Assembly: GCA_029212415.1 (NCBI GenBank)
Contig: JARGOF010000038.1
Coordinates: 1 to 49,408, forward strand
Reading direction: 5' to 3'
From: Rhizobiaceae bacterium
GTDB lineage: Bacteria > Pseudomonadota > Alphaproteobacteria > Rhizobiales > Rhizobiaceae
DNA length: 49,408 bases
The notes beneath the pieces are model-generated. The model ran no database searches, was not told the DNA's origin, and worked only from the letters and a program-made list of their open reading frames with translations. Below are positions 17,466-26,373 of this stretch, one piece after another. Within the stretch, counting starts at the first letter, position 1. Every line of letters begins with the position of its first letter. The translations under genes and the position numbers were made by a program.

Positions 17466-17615
17466 TCAGTTGGGGCGGCGATGGCCCAGAACAACTGCGT
17501 TGATGTCGCCACGGAAAATGCCGAGATCGGAAAGTTCGCGGTCCGACATGCGGCTCAGTTCGTCACAGGCGCGGCGCTGGGCAGCGCGGCTTTTGAATAG
17601 GTTCATAATAGACAT
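17466..17615 (-). CDS. DUF1127 small protein
   Basis: A 49-residue basic protein with the DUF1127 signature ELSRMSDRELSDLGIFRGDI. Small DUF1127 proteins are abundant in Alphaproteobacteria, and in Agrobacterium some affect RNA turnover and phosphate or carbon metabolism (established for relatives, not for this gene). The ATG at 17615 has AGAGAG five bases upstream. It stands alone with its own terminator. Confidence 0.85.
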   Translation of the reverse strand: MSIMNLFKSRAAQRRACDELSRMSDRELSDLGIFRGDINAVVLGHRRPN

Positions 17616-17793
17616 GGTAGCTCTCTTCTTTTTCTTGAATACAGCGTTCTGCGCTGTTGTTTTCTTGTGAACCGTATATGGGAGCAAACCACCCAATAGA
17701 GCAGTGATAAAAACGCAATGGTGCCCTGCATTTCCGCAATGGTCAGGGGTGCCGGAACCGCATGAGTCTATCTGTGAAAGAAAGCCGGATACT

Positions 17794-18471
17794 CTATTGA
17801 CTGGCCCAGACGATGCGGCCGATCCATTCGACCTCGTTTGTCTTGAAGCTGCGGTCGGGATGGTCGGGATTGAGCGATGACAATTCAATTGTCTTCGCAT
17901 CCATATGGCGAAGCGCCTTCGCCATGATCTCGCCCTCGCAGGTTTTGACAACCACACGGTCGCCTTTTCTGATCGGGGATTCCGGGTCGACAATCAAAGT
18001 GTCGCCATTGCGATAAAGCGGCTGCATGGATTCGCCCTGTACTTTCAGCGCATAGGCGTGCCGGGTTGTGGCCGCAGGCAATTCCACCATGTCCCAGCCA
18101 TGGCCCGTCGGATAGCCGCCATCATCAAAATAGCCGCCGCTGCCGGCCTGGGCAAAGCCCAGCAGCGGAACCTGTTGTGTGGCCCGTTGTGAGGCCCGTT
18201 GTAAGGCCTGTGTGCCTTGCGCGTTTTCAAAGCGCTCAATGGGCGATCCGGCAAGGCCGGCAAAGTCCTGGAGCGAACATTGGGTGGCGTTCAGGACCCG
18301 GGAGAGAGACTCCGTGGAGGGCCAACGCAACCGGCCGTCTGCGCTCTGGCGCTTTGATCTGTTGAAGGAGGTCGGGTCGAGGCCTGCCAGACGGGCCAAC
18401 GCGGAGGCTGAAACCCCATTGTGTTCAGCCAGCGCGTCAATGGCCGACCATATTTGCGCGTGCGATAACAA
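17794..18471 (-). CDS. HTH / S24 LexA-like repressor family protein
   Basis: A 225-residue regulator. The N-terminal half is a helix-turn-helix (ALARLAGLDPTSFNR, about residues 23-37); the C-terminal half is a peptidase S24 domain with the serine in GESMQPLYRNGD and the likely lysine in RKGDRVVVKT. The cleavage dipeptide expected of LexA/CI proteins could be the AG in FAQAGSGG. A short degenerate repeat, QRASQRATQQ, joins the two halves and is encoded by tandem GGCCCGTTGT-like DNA at about 18180-18210. It starts at a TTG with GAGGA six bases upstream. Phage CI-like repressors share this layout, but no prophage genes are nearby, so it is probably a chromosomal stress or developmental regulator. 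Confidence 0.85.
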   Translation of the reverse strand: MLSHAQIWSAIDALAEHNGVSASALARLAGLDPTSFNRSKRQSADGRLRWPSTESLSRVLNATQCSLQDFAGLAGSPIERFENAQGTQALQRASQRATQQVPLLGFAQAGSGGYFDDGGYPTGHGWDMVELPAATTRHAYALKVQGESMQPLYRNGDTLIVDPESPIRKGDRVVVKTCEGEIMAKALRHMDAKTIELSSLNPDHPDRSFKTNEVEWIGRIVWASQ

Positions 18472-18598
18472 GGGCTGTCCTCAAAGGAATGATTCCCGAC
18501 CTTCTACAGCGGATCGTCGTCAAATTGAAGTCTTGGCGCCTGTTCCCCAGTCATCTGTTCCCCAGTCACCGGTTCTCCAGGCGCCTGACAGACCCCTG

Positions 18599-19213
18599 TC
18601 AGGCCTTATAGGGTTTGCGCCCGGTTTTCAGGGCATGTTCGAGCAGCTCGAGCCTGTCCTGCCCCCAGAAGACCTCTCCGTTGAGCACATAGGCCGGCAC
18701 ACCAATCGCATCTGCGGCAATGGCCTCTTCGGAGTTTTTTTCTCTTGTGGCCACAACATCCGGAGATGCTGCACGCGCCAGAATATCGGCGGCGTCAAAG
18801 CCGCAATCCTTCAAAAGGCCGGCAATGACCTTGCTGTCGGAAAGATTCCTGTCTTCCGCCCACACGCCCGCAAACACCTTTTGCATATAGGCCGCCGGAT
18901 CCTTGCCCGTTTCGACAAGCGCGATGACCGCCTGATCGGCAAGACTGACGTCGACCGGGAAATGTTTGGGGGCAAGGTTGATCGGCAATTCACGCAGTTC
19001 TGCAAAACGCTGCAATTCCAGCAATCTGTAGCGTTGTCGCACCGGTGGACGCTTGGGTGGCGGGACAGCGCCCGATACGTCCCACAGTGCCATCAGGTTG
19101 ACGGGTTTGTAGTTCAATTCCACGTCGTGCCGCGCGGCAAGTGCCAGCAACGCCTGATGTCCGAGATAGACAAATGGCGAGCCGCCAAAGAAATAATAAT
19201 CAACGACAGCCAT
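18599..19213 (-). CDS. 2-hydroxychromene-2-carboxylate isomerase family (DsbA-fold)
   Basis: A 204-residue protein of the thioredoxin-like HCCA isomerase / DsbA family. The N-terminal DYYFFGGSPFVYLGH contains the serine that replaces the redox cysteines in this group, and the C-terminal IGVPAYVLNGEVFWGQDRL holds the cis-proline region. Characterised members use glutathione to isomerise aromatic intermediates, though most chromosomal copies have no known substrate. The ATG at 19213 has AGGG upstream. It follows the beta-oxidation operon but is separated from it by a strong terminator. Confidence 0.87.
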   Translation of the reverse strand: MAVVDYYFFGGSPFVYLGHQALLALAARHDVELNYKPVNLMALWDVSGAVPPPKRPPVRQRYRLLELQRFAELRELPINLAPKHFPVDVSLADQAVIALVETGKDPAAYMQKVFAGVWAEDRNLSDSKVIAGLLKDCGFDAADILARAASPDVVATREKNSEEAIAADAIGVPAYVLNGEVFWGQDRLELLEHALKTGRKPYKA

Positions 19214-19298
19214 GTTCAATTCCCTGTTTTCGGCCCCTGTTTCCGGCCCCTGCCTGATGCTCTGACACATTGCGGGCATCGGCAGACTTTTTTCCAGC

Positions 19299-19326
19299 AA
19301 AAAAAACGGGCCGCTCGGCCCGTTTT
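19299..19326 (-). terminator. Rho-independent terminator of the beta-oxidation operon
   Basis: Arms AAAACGGGCC and GGCCCGTTTT enclose a GCTC loop (19303-19326). On the minus strand the stem runs into eight T residues, 16 bases after the fadB stop. Confidence 0.92.
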
Positions 19327-19342
19327 ATTCTTGAGCTTTCGC

Positions 19343-21556
19343 TCAGGCGGCCTGGCCGATGTTTTCTCCGGCACCGAAGCGTCCGTAGAAAGTCTCGCCC
19401 TTCTTGGCCATGTCCCGGAGCAGCGGGGTCGGTTTGAAGTGGTCGCCGTGCTTGAGAGCCAAAGCATCGCACATGGTGACAAACTCCCTGGCACCGATAC
19501 CGTCGATATAGGACAGGGCGCCGCCGGTATAGGGTGCAAAGCCGAAGCCCAGAATAGAGCCGACATCGGCTTCCCGCGGATCGGTGACAATGCCTTCTTC
19601 CATGGTTCTGGCTGCTTCCAGAGCGATGGTGGCAAGAAAGCGTGTCTTGACCTCTTCGATGTCAATATCATCTGCATTCTGCTGCGGATAAAGATCCTTC
19701 AATCCCGGCCAGATGTGCTTTTTGGCGGGTTTTTCCGGATAGTCATAGAAGCCCTTGCCATTCTTGCGCCCAAGCCGTCCGTGGTCGTCGACCATAGTGT
19801 CGATCAATTTGACATGGCGCGGATCCACGGCGCTTTCGCCCAGATCGGCTATGGTCGCACGATTGACCTTCTGGGAAAGATCGATGGCGACCTCGTCATT
19901 GAGCGCCAGCGGTCCGACCGGCATGCCGGCCATTTTGGCAATGTTTTCGATCATCACCGGCGGGATGCCTTCGACGACCATGCTGTAGGCTTCGGTCATG
20001 TAGCGCATGACACAGCGATTGACGTAGAACCCGCGTGTGTCATTGACGACAATCGGCGTCTTCTTGATGGCCTGCACATAGTCCAGCGCAACGGCAAGCG
20101 CCTTGTCTGCGGTCTTTTCACCCATGATGATTTCAACAAGCATCATCCGATCAACCGGAGAGAAGAAATGGATGCCGACAAAATCATCCGGTCGCTTGGA
20201 GTTTTCCGCAAGACCGGTGATGGGCAGGGTTGACGTGTTGGAAGCAAAAACCGCACCCGGTTTCAACACGGCCTCTGTTGCTTCGGTGACGATTTTCTTG
20301 ATGCCGCGATCCTCAAAGACCGCTTCGATGACAAGCTCGGCGCCCTCCAGGGCGTTGTAATCAGCAGATGGCGTGATCAGCGACAAAAGCTGGTCGGCCT
20401 GTTCCTGGCTCATCCGGCCCTTTTTCACGGCTGCAGTGACGAGGCCCAGCGAATGCGCCTTGCCCTTGTCGGCTGCTTCCTGGTCCCGATCAATCAGAAC
20501 CACCGGTATGCCGGCTTTCGCGGTCGAATAGGCAATGCCGGCACCCATGAAACCGGCACCAATGACACCGACCTTGGTGAATTTGGTTTTTTCCACACCG
20601 GCCGGACGACGTGCGCCCTTGCCGAGTTCCTGCAAGGACACAAACAGCGAACGCACCATCGCATAGGCTGCAGGTGTCTGCAGAATCTCGGTGAAATACC
20701 GTTGTTCGATACGCAGACCCGTATCGAAGGGCACCTGCAGGCCTTCAAACACACATTTGAGAATGGCGAAAGCAGCCGGATAATTGCCATAGCTCTGCTT
20801 GCGCAGGGTGGCTGAAACGGCTGGCCAAAGCTGTGCGCCCTGCGGGCTCCAGACAGGGCCGCCCGGCAGTTTGAAGCCTTTGACATCCCACGGCTGAACC
20901 GGTTTCAATCCGTCGCGGATCATCTGTTTGGCTGTTTCAATCAGCTGTTCAGGTGCCGCAATCTCGTGAATGAGGCCCATGGATTTGGCCTTTTTCGGGG
21001 TGAGATTCTGACCGGTGGTCATCATCATCAGGGCTTCCTGCTGACCGGTCAGACGCGGCACGCGCTGGGTGCCGCCGGCGCCTGGAAAGATGCCGACCTT
21101 GACTTCGGGCAGGGCCATCTTGACCGACCCGCTGTCGGCTGCAACGCGGCCATGGCAGGCAAGTGACATTTCAAAGGCGCCGCCCATGCATACGCCATTG
21201 ATCGCCGAAACCCAGGGTTTGCCGCTGGTTTCAAGCTTGCGGAAAAGGCCCGACATGCGCCCCACCTGATCAAACAGGATACGGGCAGCGCCTTCGGGGT
21301 TATTGGCCTTTTCCTCATGGATGCGTGCAAACATTGCATTGAGCATGGTCAGGTCAGCGCCGCCGGAAAAGGTCGCTTTTCCGGACGTGATGACGGCGCC
21401 CTTGATGGCATCATCGGCCACCACGGCATCAATGATCGTATCCAGTTCGACCATCACCTCTTCGGTGAAGACATTCATCGACTTGTCGGGCATGTCCCAG
21501 GTGACGAGGGCGATACCGTCGGAATCGGTTTCTACGGTGAAATTTTGATAGGTCAT
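19343..21556 (-). CDS. fadB: Fatty acid oxidation multifunctional protein (enoyl-CoA hydratase / 3-hydroxyacyl-CoA dehydrogenase)
   Basis: A 737-residue fusion performing hydration of trans-2-enoyl-CoA and NAD-dependent oxidation of 3-hydroxyacyl-CoA. The N-terminal crotonase domain has [10 protein letters not shown] (oxyanion loop) and [18 protein letters not shown] with a catalytic glutamate. The central Rossmann motif is [13 protein letters not shown], and two C-terminal 3HCDH domains follow ([25 protein letters not shown]). The ATG at 21556 has GGAG six bases upstream. It is last in the operon, 16 bases after the thiolase gene, and together the two form the classical trifunctional activity. 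Confidence 0.95.
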   Translation of the reverse strand: MTYQNFTVETDSDGIALVTWDMPDKSMNVFTEEVMVELDTIIDAVVADDAIKGAVITSGKATFSGGADLTMLNAMFARIHEEKANNPEGAARILFDQVGRMSGLFRKLETSGKPWVSAINGVCMGGAFEMSLACHGRVAADSGSVKMALPEVKVGIFPGAGGTQRVPRLTGQQEALMMMTTGQNLTPKKAKSMGLIHEIAAPEQLIETAKQMIRDGLKPVQPWDVKGFKLPGGPVWSPQGAQLWPAVSATLRKQSYGNYPAAFAILKCVFEGLQVPFDTGLRIEQRYFTEILQTPAAYAMVRSLFVSLQELGKGARRPAGVEKTKFTKVGVIGAGFMGAGIAYSTAKAGIPVVLIDRDQEAADKGKAHSLGLVTAAVKKGRMSQEQADQLLSLITPSADYNALEGAELVIEAVFEDRGIKKIVTEATEAVLKPGAVFASNTSTLPITGLAENSKRPDDFVGIHFFSPVDRMMLVEIIMGEKTADKALAVALDYVQAIKKTPIVVNDTRGFYVNRCVMRYMTEAYSMVVEGIPPVMIENIAKMAGMPVGPLALNDEVAIDLSQKVNRATIADLGESAVDPRHVKLIDTMVDDHGRLGRKNGKGFYDYPEKPAKKHIWPGLKDLYPQQNADDIDIEEVKTRFLATIALEAARTMEEGIVTDPREADVGSILGFGFAPYTGGALSYIDGIGAREFVTMCDALALKHGDHFKPTPLLRDMAKKGETFYGRFGAGENIGQAA

Positions 21557-21572
21557 GTTTTTCTCCCTGGCC

Positions 21573-22781
21573 CTAGACGCGTTCGATGATGGTTGCAGTG
21601 CCCATGCCTGCACCGATGCACAGCGTGACCAGAGCAACGTTCAGATCGCGGCGCTCGAGTTCATCCAGCACGGTGCCAAGGATCATGGCGCCGGTGGCGC
21701 CAAGCGGGTGTCCCATGGCAATGGCACCGCCATTGACGTTCATCTTGTCATGCGGAACGTCCAGCGCCTGCATGTAGCGCAGAACCACCGAAGCGAAAGC
21801 CTCATTCAGTTCGAACAGATCAATGTCATCGATGGTCATATTGGCGCGTTTGAGCAGCTTGCGCGTCACATCCACCGGACCGGTCAGCATCAGTGCGGGA
21901 TCGGAACCGATATTGGAAAACGCGCGAATTTTCGCCCGTGGCTTGAGGCCCATGACCTTGCCGCCTTCAGCCGAACCCAGAAGGATGGCCGCGGCACCAT
22001 CAACGATACCCGACGAATTGCCGGCGTGATGCACGTGATTGATTGTTTCAATTTCCGGATGGGCCTGAATGCCCACGGCATTGAAACCACCCATTTCGCC
22101 GATCATCCCGAAGGCTGCGTTCAGCGAAGCAAGGCTCTGCATATTGGTTTCGGGACGCATGTGTTCATCGCGGTCGAGAATGGTCAGGCCGTTCTGATCA
22201 TTGACGGAAATGACCGATTTCTTGAAATAGCCCTTTTCCCAGGAATTGGCTGCACGCTTCTGGCTTTCCACCGCATAGGCATCCACGTCATCGCGCGAGA
22301 AACCGTATTTCGTCGCGATCAGATCGGCGGAGACACCCTGTGGCATGAAATAGGAAGGCATGTTCACCGATGGATCCATGAACCAGGCGCCGCCTGACAT
22401 GCCAAGACCAACGCGCGACATGGATTCCACACCGCCGGCGATGACGATATCGTCAGCGCCCTGGCTGATTTTGGCGGCGGCCATGTTGACCGCATCAAGG
22501 CCTGAAGCGCAGAAGCGGTTGATCTGGATGCCGGGGGCCTGGGTCGCATAGCCGGCTTCAAATATCGACGCCCGGGCAATGTCACCACCGGCTTCCATCA
22601 CCGGGTCGACGCAGCCGAAGACCACATCATCAACGCCCGATGTGTCCAGTTCATTGCGATCGCGAAGCGCTTCGAGAACCTTCGCCCCGAGGCGTACGGA
22701 AGGAACCTCATGCAGGCTTCCGTCCTTCTTGCCGCGCCCGCGTGGGGTGCGCACATGGTCATATATAAAGGCATCAGCCAT
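21573..22781 (-). CDS. fadA: 3-ketoacyl-CoA thiolase / acetyl-CoA C-acyltransferase
   Basis: A 402-residue thiolase cleaving 3-ketoacyl-CoA with CoA. The nucleophilic cysteine lies in [13 protein letters not shown], the histidine in [15 protein letters not shown] and the second cysteine in CIGAGMGT. The ATG at 22781 has AAGGAG nine bases upstream. Operon position, between the acyl-CoA dehydrogenase and fadB, supports fatty acid degradation rather than polyhydroxyalkanoate synthesis. Confidence 0.95.
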   Translation of the reverse strand: MADAFIYDHVRTPRGRGKKDGSLHEVPSVRLGAKVLEALRDRNELDTSGVDDVVFGCVDPVMEAGGDIARASIFEAGYATQAPGIQINRFCASGLDAVNMAAAKISQGADDIVIAGGVESMSRVGLGMSGGAWFMDPSVNMPSYFMPQGVSADLIATKYGFSRDDVDAYAVESQKRAANSWEKGYFKKSVISVNDQNGLTILDRDEHMRPETNMQSLASLNAAFGMIGEMGGFNAVGIQAHPEIETINHVHHAGNSSGIVDGAAAILLGSAEGGKVMGLKPRAKIRAFSNIGSDPALMLTGPVDVTRKLLKRANMTIDDIDLFELNEAFASVVLRYMQALDVPHDKMNVNGGAIAMGHPLGATGAMILGTVLDELERRDLNVALVTLCIGAGMGTATIIERV

Positions 22782-22809
22782 CGTTGTGTCTCCTTGTAAC
22801 GTCAGGGGC

Positions 22810-23997
22810 CTAAAGGCTCCGTGCAATAACCAGTTTCATGATTTCGTTGGTGCCGCCATAGATGCGCTGGACACGCGCATCGCGGAACATGCGGGCGATC
22901 GGATATTCATTCATGTAGCCGTAGCCTCCGTGCAATTGCAGGCATTCATCCATCACCTTGCACTGCAGATCTGTCAGCATGTATTTTGCCATGGACGCGG
23001 TCACGGTCGTCAACGCACCCTTGAGGTGTTGCTCGACGCAATGATTGACAAAGATGCGGGCCATGGTGGCTTCGGATTTCAGTTCTGCCCGTTTGAACTG
23101 GGTGTTCTGGAAATCCAGAACGGTTTTTCCAAAGGCCTTGCGTTCGCGCACATAGTCGATGGTCAGGGCCAATGCGCGTTCAATCATGGCAATCGCCTGA
23201 TTGGCGATCAACAGACGTTCCTGCGGCAGTTCCGTCATCAACTGGACAAATCCAAGGCCTTCTTCGGCACCCAGCAGATTGGATGTCGGAATGCGCACAT
23301 CGTTGAAAAACAGTTCCGATGTATCATTGGCCTTCAGGCCGATCTTGTCGAGGTTGCGACCGCGCTCAAAGCCCTCGACCTGTTCGGTTTCGACAACCAT
23401 CAACGACGTGCCTTTTGCCCCGGCCGATGGGTCGGTCTTGGTCACGACAATGATCAGATTGGCATTCTGGCCATTGGTGATGAAGGTCTTTGAGCCGTTG
23501 ATGACATAGTGATTGCCATCCTTGCGGGCACTGGTCTTGACGCCCTGCAGATCGGAGCCGGCGCCCGGCTCGCTCATGGCGATGGCGCCGATCATCTCGC
23601 CGCTGGCGAGCTTCGGCAGCCATTTTAGTTTTTGCTCTTCAGAGCCATGGTTGAGGATATAGGGCGCGACAATGGCATTGTGCAAAGCGATGCCGAAACC
23701 GTCGACACCAATATGGCCGATCGCCTCGGCAATAATGGCCTCATGGGCATAGGTGCCGCCTGCGCCACCGTATTCTTCGGGAACAGACGCGCAAAGCAAC
23801 CCGGCAGCGCCGGCCTTTTCCCAGGCTTCGCGGTCGACAATTTCCTGCTTTTCGTAGCGCTCGTAGTGAGGCGCGATTTCGCTTTCCATGAAGCGGTTGG
23901 CCATGTCTTCCAGCATGGTCAGGTCATCGCTCATCCACTCCGGACGCGGCACATCGAGTACCTGTGAGGCCAGTACCTGTGAGGGAGGGGTCGCCAT
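22810..23997 (-). CDS. Acyl-CoA dehydrogenase, long-chain type
   Basis: A 395-residue FAD enzyme catalysing the first step of beta-oxidation. [13 protein letters not shown] is the FAD/substrate signature. The C-terminus [11 protein letters not shown] lacks the glutamate of the medium-chain type, while [10 protein letters not shown] carries the alternative catalytic glutamate as in long-chain and isovaleryl-type enzymes. The start ATG has GGAG eight bases upstream. It lies 28 bases before fadA and 90 bases after the larger acyl-CoA dehydrogenase gene. Confidence 0.93.
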   Translation of the reverse strand: MATPPSQVLASQVLDVPRPEWMSDDLTMLEDMANRFMESEIAPHYERYEKQEIVDREAWEKAGAAGLLCASVPEEYGGAGGTYAHEAIIAEAIGHIGVDGFGIALHNAIVAPYILNHGSEEQKLKWLPKLASGEMIGAIAMSEPGAGSDLQGVKTSARKDGNHYVINGSKTFITNGQNANLIIVVTKTDPSAGAKGTSLMVVETEQVEGFERGRNLDKIGLKANDTSELFFNDVRIPTSNLLGAEEGLGFVQLMTELPQERLLIANQAIAMIERALALTIDYVRERKAFGKTVLDFQNTQFKRAELKSEATMARIFVNHCVEQHLKGALTTVTASMAKYMLTDLQCKVMDECLQLHGGYGYMNEYPIARMFRDARVQRIYGGTNEIMKLVIARSL

Positions 23998-24013
23998 TTG
24001 CTGTTCTCCGCTG

Positions 24014-24082
24014 GAGGGCCCGATGGAGGCCCTCAGTTCATCCTATGTATGTGGGAAGAGGAAGCCGGGCTGCAAGCCCGGC
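24014..24082 (-). repeat. Two intercistronic hairpins in the beta-oxidation operon
   Basis: GAGGGCC/GGCCCTC (24014-24020 with 24028-24034) and GCCGGGCT/AGCCCGGC (24064-24071 with 24075-24082) are perfect inverted repeats in the 90-base gap between the two acyl-CoA dehydrogenase genes. Neither has a proper T-run, so they more likely stabilise or process the mRNA than end it. Confidence 0.55.
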
Positions 24083-24087
24083 AGTCC

Positions 24088-25884
24088 TTAAAAAGCAGCG
24101 GCTTCGAGTGCCATTGTGGAATCGGCGCCCACTTCGATGCGCTGACGGCGCAGGGCTGTTTCAGGCATCAGACGCTCCATGAAGAAACGAGCGGTAATCA
24201 GCTTGTTGTTGTAGTAATCAGCGTCGTCGCCGGCAGCGGCATCAAGTTTGCTCTGGGCAATCTTCGCCATCTGCGCCCACATGTAACCAATGGCCACGAT
24301 CCCGAAGAGATGCATGTAGTCGGTGGAGCCGGCTCCTGCATTGTCAGGATTTTTCATGCCGTTCTGCATGAACCACATGGTGGAAGCCTGCAGATCGTTC
24401 AGGCCTTTCTTGAGCTGCTTGGTAAAGGCCGACATTTTCTCGTCGTCGCGGTTGGCCTCACAGAAATCACCGACTTCCTTGAAATAGGCCATGACAGCCC
24501 TGCCGCCATTGGCGCCGAGTTTGCGGCCAACCAGGTCAAGCGCCTGAATGCCATTGGCGCCTTCATAGAGCATGGCTATACGTGAATCGCGCACGTATTG
24601 GCTCATGCCCCATTCTTCAATATAGCCGTGTCCGCCGAACATCTGCTGTGCCGCAACAGTGTTGTCGAACCCCTTGTCTGTCAGCACGCCCTTGAGGATG
24701 GGTGTCATCAGTCCCAGCACATCATCTGCGGCCTGACGGCCTTCTTCCGAGTCTGCACGATGCTTGAGATCCGATTGCAATGCTGTCCACAGGATCAGCG
24801 CGCGGCTGCCTTCATTGAAAGCGCGGATGGTCATCAGGGTGCGGCGAACATCCGGATGCACGATGATCGGATCGGCTTTCTTCTCCGGTTCCTTGGGGCC
24901 GGTCAGCGCCCGACCCTGAATGCGTTCACGTGCATAGTCAGCGGCATTTTGAGCGGCGATTTCCGATTGGCACAGGCCCTGCAGGCCGACGCCGAGCCGG
25001 GCTTCATTCATCATGACGAACATGGCCCTGAGGCCCTTGTTTTCCTCACCGATCAGGTAACCGGTGGCTTCGTCATAATTCATCACACAGGTCGCATTGC
25101 CATGGATGCCCATTTTTTCTTCAATGGAACCGCAGGAAACGCCATTGGCCTCGCCGATTGTTCCATTGTCATCGACCATGAGCTTGGGAACAATGAAAAG
25201 CGAAATGCCCTTGACGCCTTCAGGTGCGCCTTCAATGCGGGCGAGCACAAGGTGCACGATATTGTCAGACATATCGTGTTCGCCAGCCGAGATGAAAATC
25301 TTCTGCCCGGAAATCTTGTAGCTGCCGTCGCCCTGAGGTGCAGCCTTGGTGCGCAACAACCCCAGGTCCGTACCGCAATGGGGTTCCGTCAGGTTCATGG
25401 TACCCGTCCAGGCGCCATCAATCATGTTTGGAAGCCACTTGGCCTTCTGTTCGTCGCTGCCATGCTCCGAGATCGCCGCAATGGCGCCCTGGGTCAGGCC
25501 CGGATACATCATCAACGCCATATTGGCGGCGGACAGATATTCTCCTATGGCCGTATGAAGAACCAGGGGAAGCCCCTGGCCACCATATTCCGGACTGGCG
25601 GACAGACCCATCCAGCCACCCTGACGGTATTGCTGGTAGGCTTCCTTGAAACCCTTGGGCGTCGTCACTGTGCCATCGTCATGCCTGACGCAGCCTTCCT
25701 GATCGCCGCTCAGATTGAGCGGCAACAGAATTTCCTCGGCCATTTTGGCGCCTTCATTGAGAATGGCTTCAACCACATCAGGCGTTGCATCGGCAAAACC
25801 TGGAAGGTTGTTGTAGCGTTCATAACCAAGGACATCGTTGAGGATAAACAGCGTGTCTTGAACCGGGGCCTTGTAGCTGGGCAT
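24088..25884 (-). CDS. Acyl-CoA dehydrogenase, large C-terminal-extended type
   Basis: A 598-residue flavoenzyme with an AcylCoA_DH_N segment, the [12 protein letters not shown] signature, the catalytic glutamate in [13 protein letters not shown] and an extra C-terminal helical domain of about 120 residues. This architecture is shared with DmdC-like and FadE5-like enzymes; chain-length preference cannot be read. The ATG at 25884 starts the conserved MPSYKAPV; a longer upstream frame has no support. It is the first gene of the four-gene operon, with a strong palindrome 60 bases upstream. Confidence 0.92.
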   Translation of the reverse strand: MPSYKAPVQDTLFILNDVLGYERYNNLPGFADATPDVVEAILNEGAKMAEEILLPLNLSGDQEGCVRHDDGTVTTPKGFKEAYQQYRQGGWMGLSASPEYGGQGLPLVLHTAIGEYLSAANMALMMYPGLTQGAIAAISEHGSDEQKAKWLPNMIDGAWTGTMNLTEPHCGTDLGLLRTKAAPQGDGSYKISGQKIFISAGEHDMSDNIVHLVLARIEGAPEGVKGISLFIVPKLMVDDNGTIGEANGVSCGSIEEKMGIHGNATCVMNYDEATGYLIGEENKGLRAMFVMMNEARLGVGLQGLCQSEIAAQNAADYARERIQGRALTGPKEPEKKADPIIVHPDVRRTLMTIRAFNEGSRALILWTALQSDLKHRADSEEGRQAADDVLGLMTPILKGVLTDKGFDNTVAAQQMFGGHGYIEEWGMSQYVRDSRIAMLYEGANGIQALDLVGRKLGANGGRAVMAYFKEVGDFCEANRDDEKMSAFTKQLKKGLNDLQASTMWFMQNGMKNPDNAGAGSTDYMHLFGIVAIGYMWAQMAKIAQSKLDAAAGDDADYYNNKLITARFFMERLMPETALRRQRIEVGADSTMALEAAAF

Positions 25885-26373
25885 GGGCGTTCTCTTGTCT
25901 GATCCATTGGAATTGGTAGGTGATTGACGTTTCATACAATTAATTGACGTTTGCGTAAACGTCAAAATTTGTCGCAGTGTGTAATTTTGCTGACAAGACC
26001 CGCGTCCTGGCAGAGGCACAGGCACCGGATTTTGCTGTTCATAGCGATCAAACGCTCATTTTGTTGCTGTTCCTGATGCACACGCCAAAGGTGCATTGCC
26101 AAAAAATCTACAGGCAATAACAGCCCAAGATCGCGTCATTTTGGCTTTAATCACGTTTATTATTAAGAATTTAACAAAAAATGACAGGGGTTAACGGGTT
26201 GTTTACCACGTTTCTGGAATGTGGTGTTGCGATGGCAGACCCTGATTCTAAGGTTTTCGTTTCAGATGGATTGGTTTCGCGACCGGATAGACTACACGCC
26301 TGGCGGGTAACGTTCCGGTCAATGCCAGAGATTAGGGAAAACATGCCCATTCTTTTTTATCGATGCGGATGAA
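25885..26373. other. Divergent regulatory region between beta-oxidation operon and podJ
   Basis: A 489-base, AT-rich stretch with no supported gene. Besides the palindrome at 25944-25965 it holds several TTAA elements (around 26145-26200) and a GANTC methylation site at 26244-26248, the kind used by CcrM/GcrA cell-cycle control in Alphaproteobacteria. None of the TTAA pairs has the seven-base spacing of a full CtrA site. Confidence 0.45.
25924..25965. promoter_or_regulatory. Palindrome with extra half-site upstream of the beta-oxidation operon
   Basis: TTGACGTTT at 25944-25952 and AAACGTCAA at 25957-25965 are perfect nine-base arms around GCGT. A further TTGACGTTT copy stands at 25924-25932, exactly 20 bases away. 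The site is 60 bases upstream of the first acyl-CoA dehydrogenase gene. Its ACGT-centred form resembles sites reported for MerR-type (LiuR-like) or TetR-type fatty and branched-chain acid regulators in Proteobacteria; that assignment is from memory and unproven. Confidence 0.6.

Noticed and set aside
17794-18471. Prophage CI repressor marking an integrated phage
   Set aside because: The S24/HTH layout fits, but no integrase, structural or lysis genes and no attachment repeats are seen nearby.
18179-20233. Plus-strand open frame of 684 codons over the S24, isomerase and fadB genes
   Set aside because: It crosses three minus-strand genes and two intergenic gaps including a terminator, and shows no family features; it is a shadow frame.
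24598-25902. Plus-strand open frame opposite the large acyl-CoA dehydrogenase
   Set aside because: Antisense to a protein with intact catalytic motifs; no independent support.
26145-26200. CtrA binding sites upstream of podJ
   Set aside because: Several TTAA elements occur, but none pair with the seven-base spacing of a full site.
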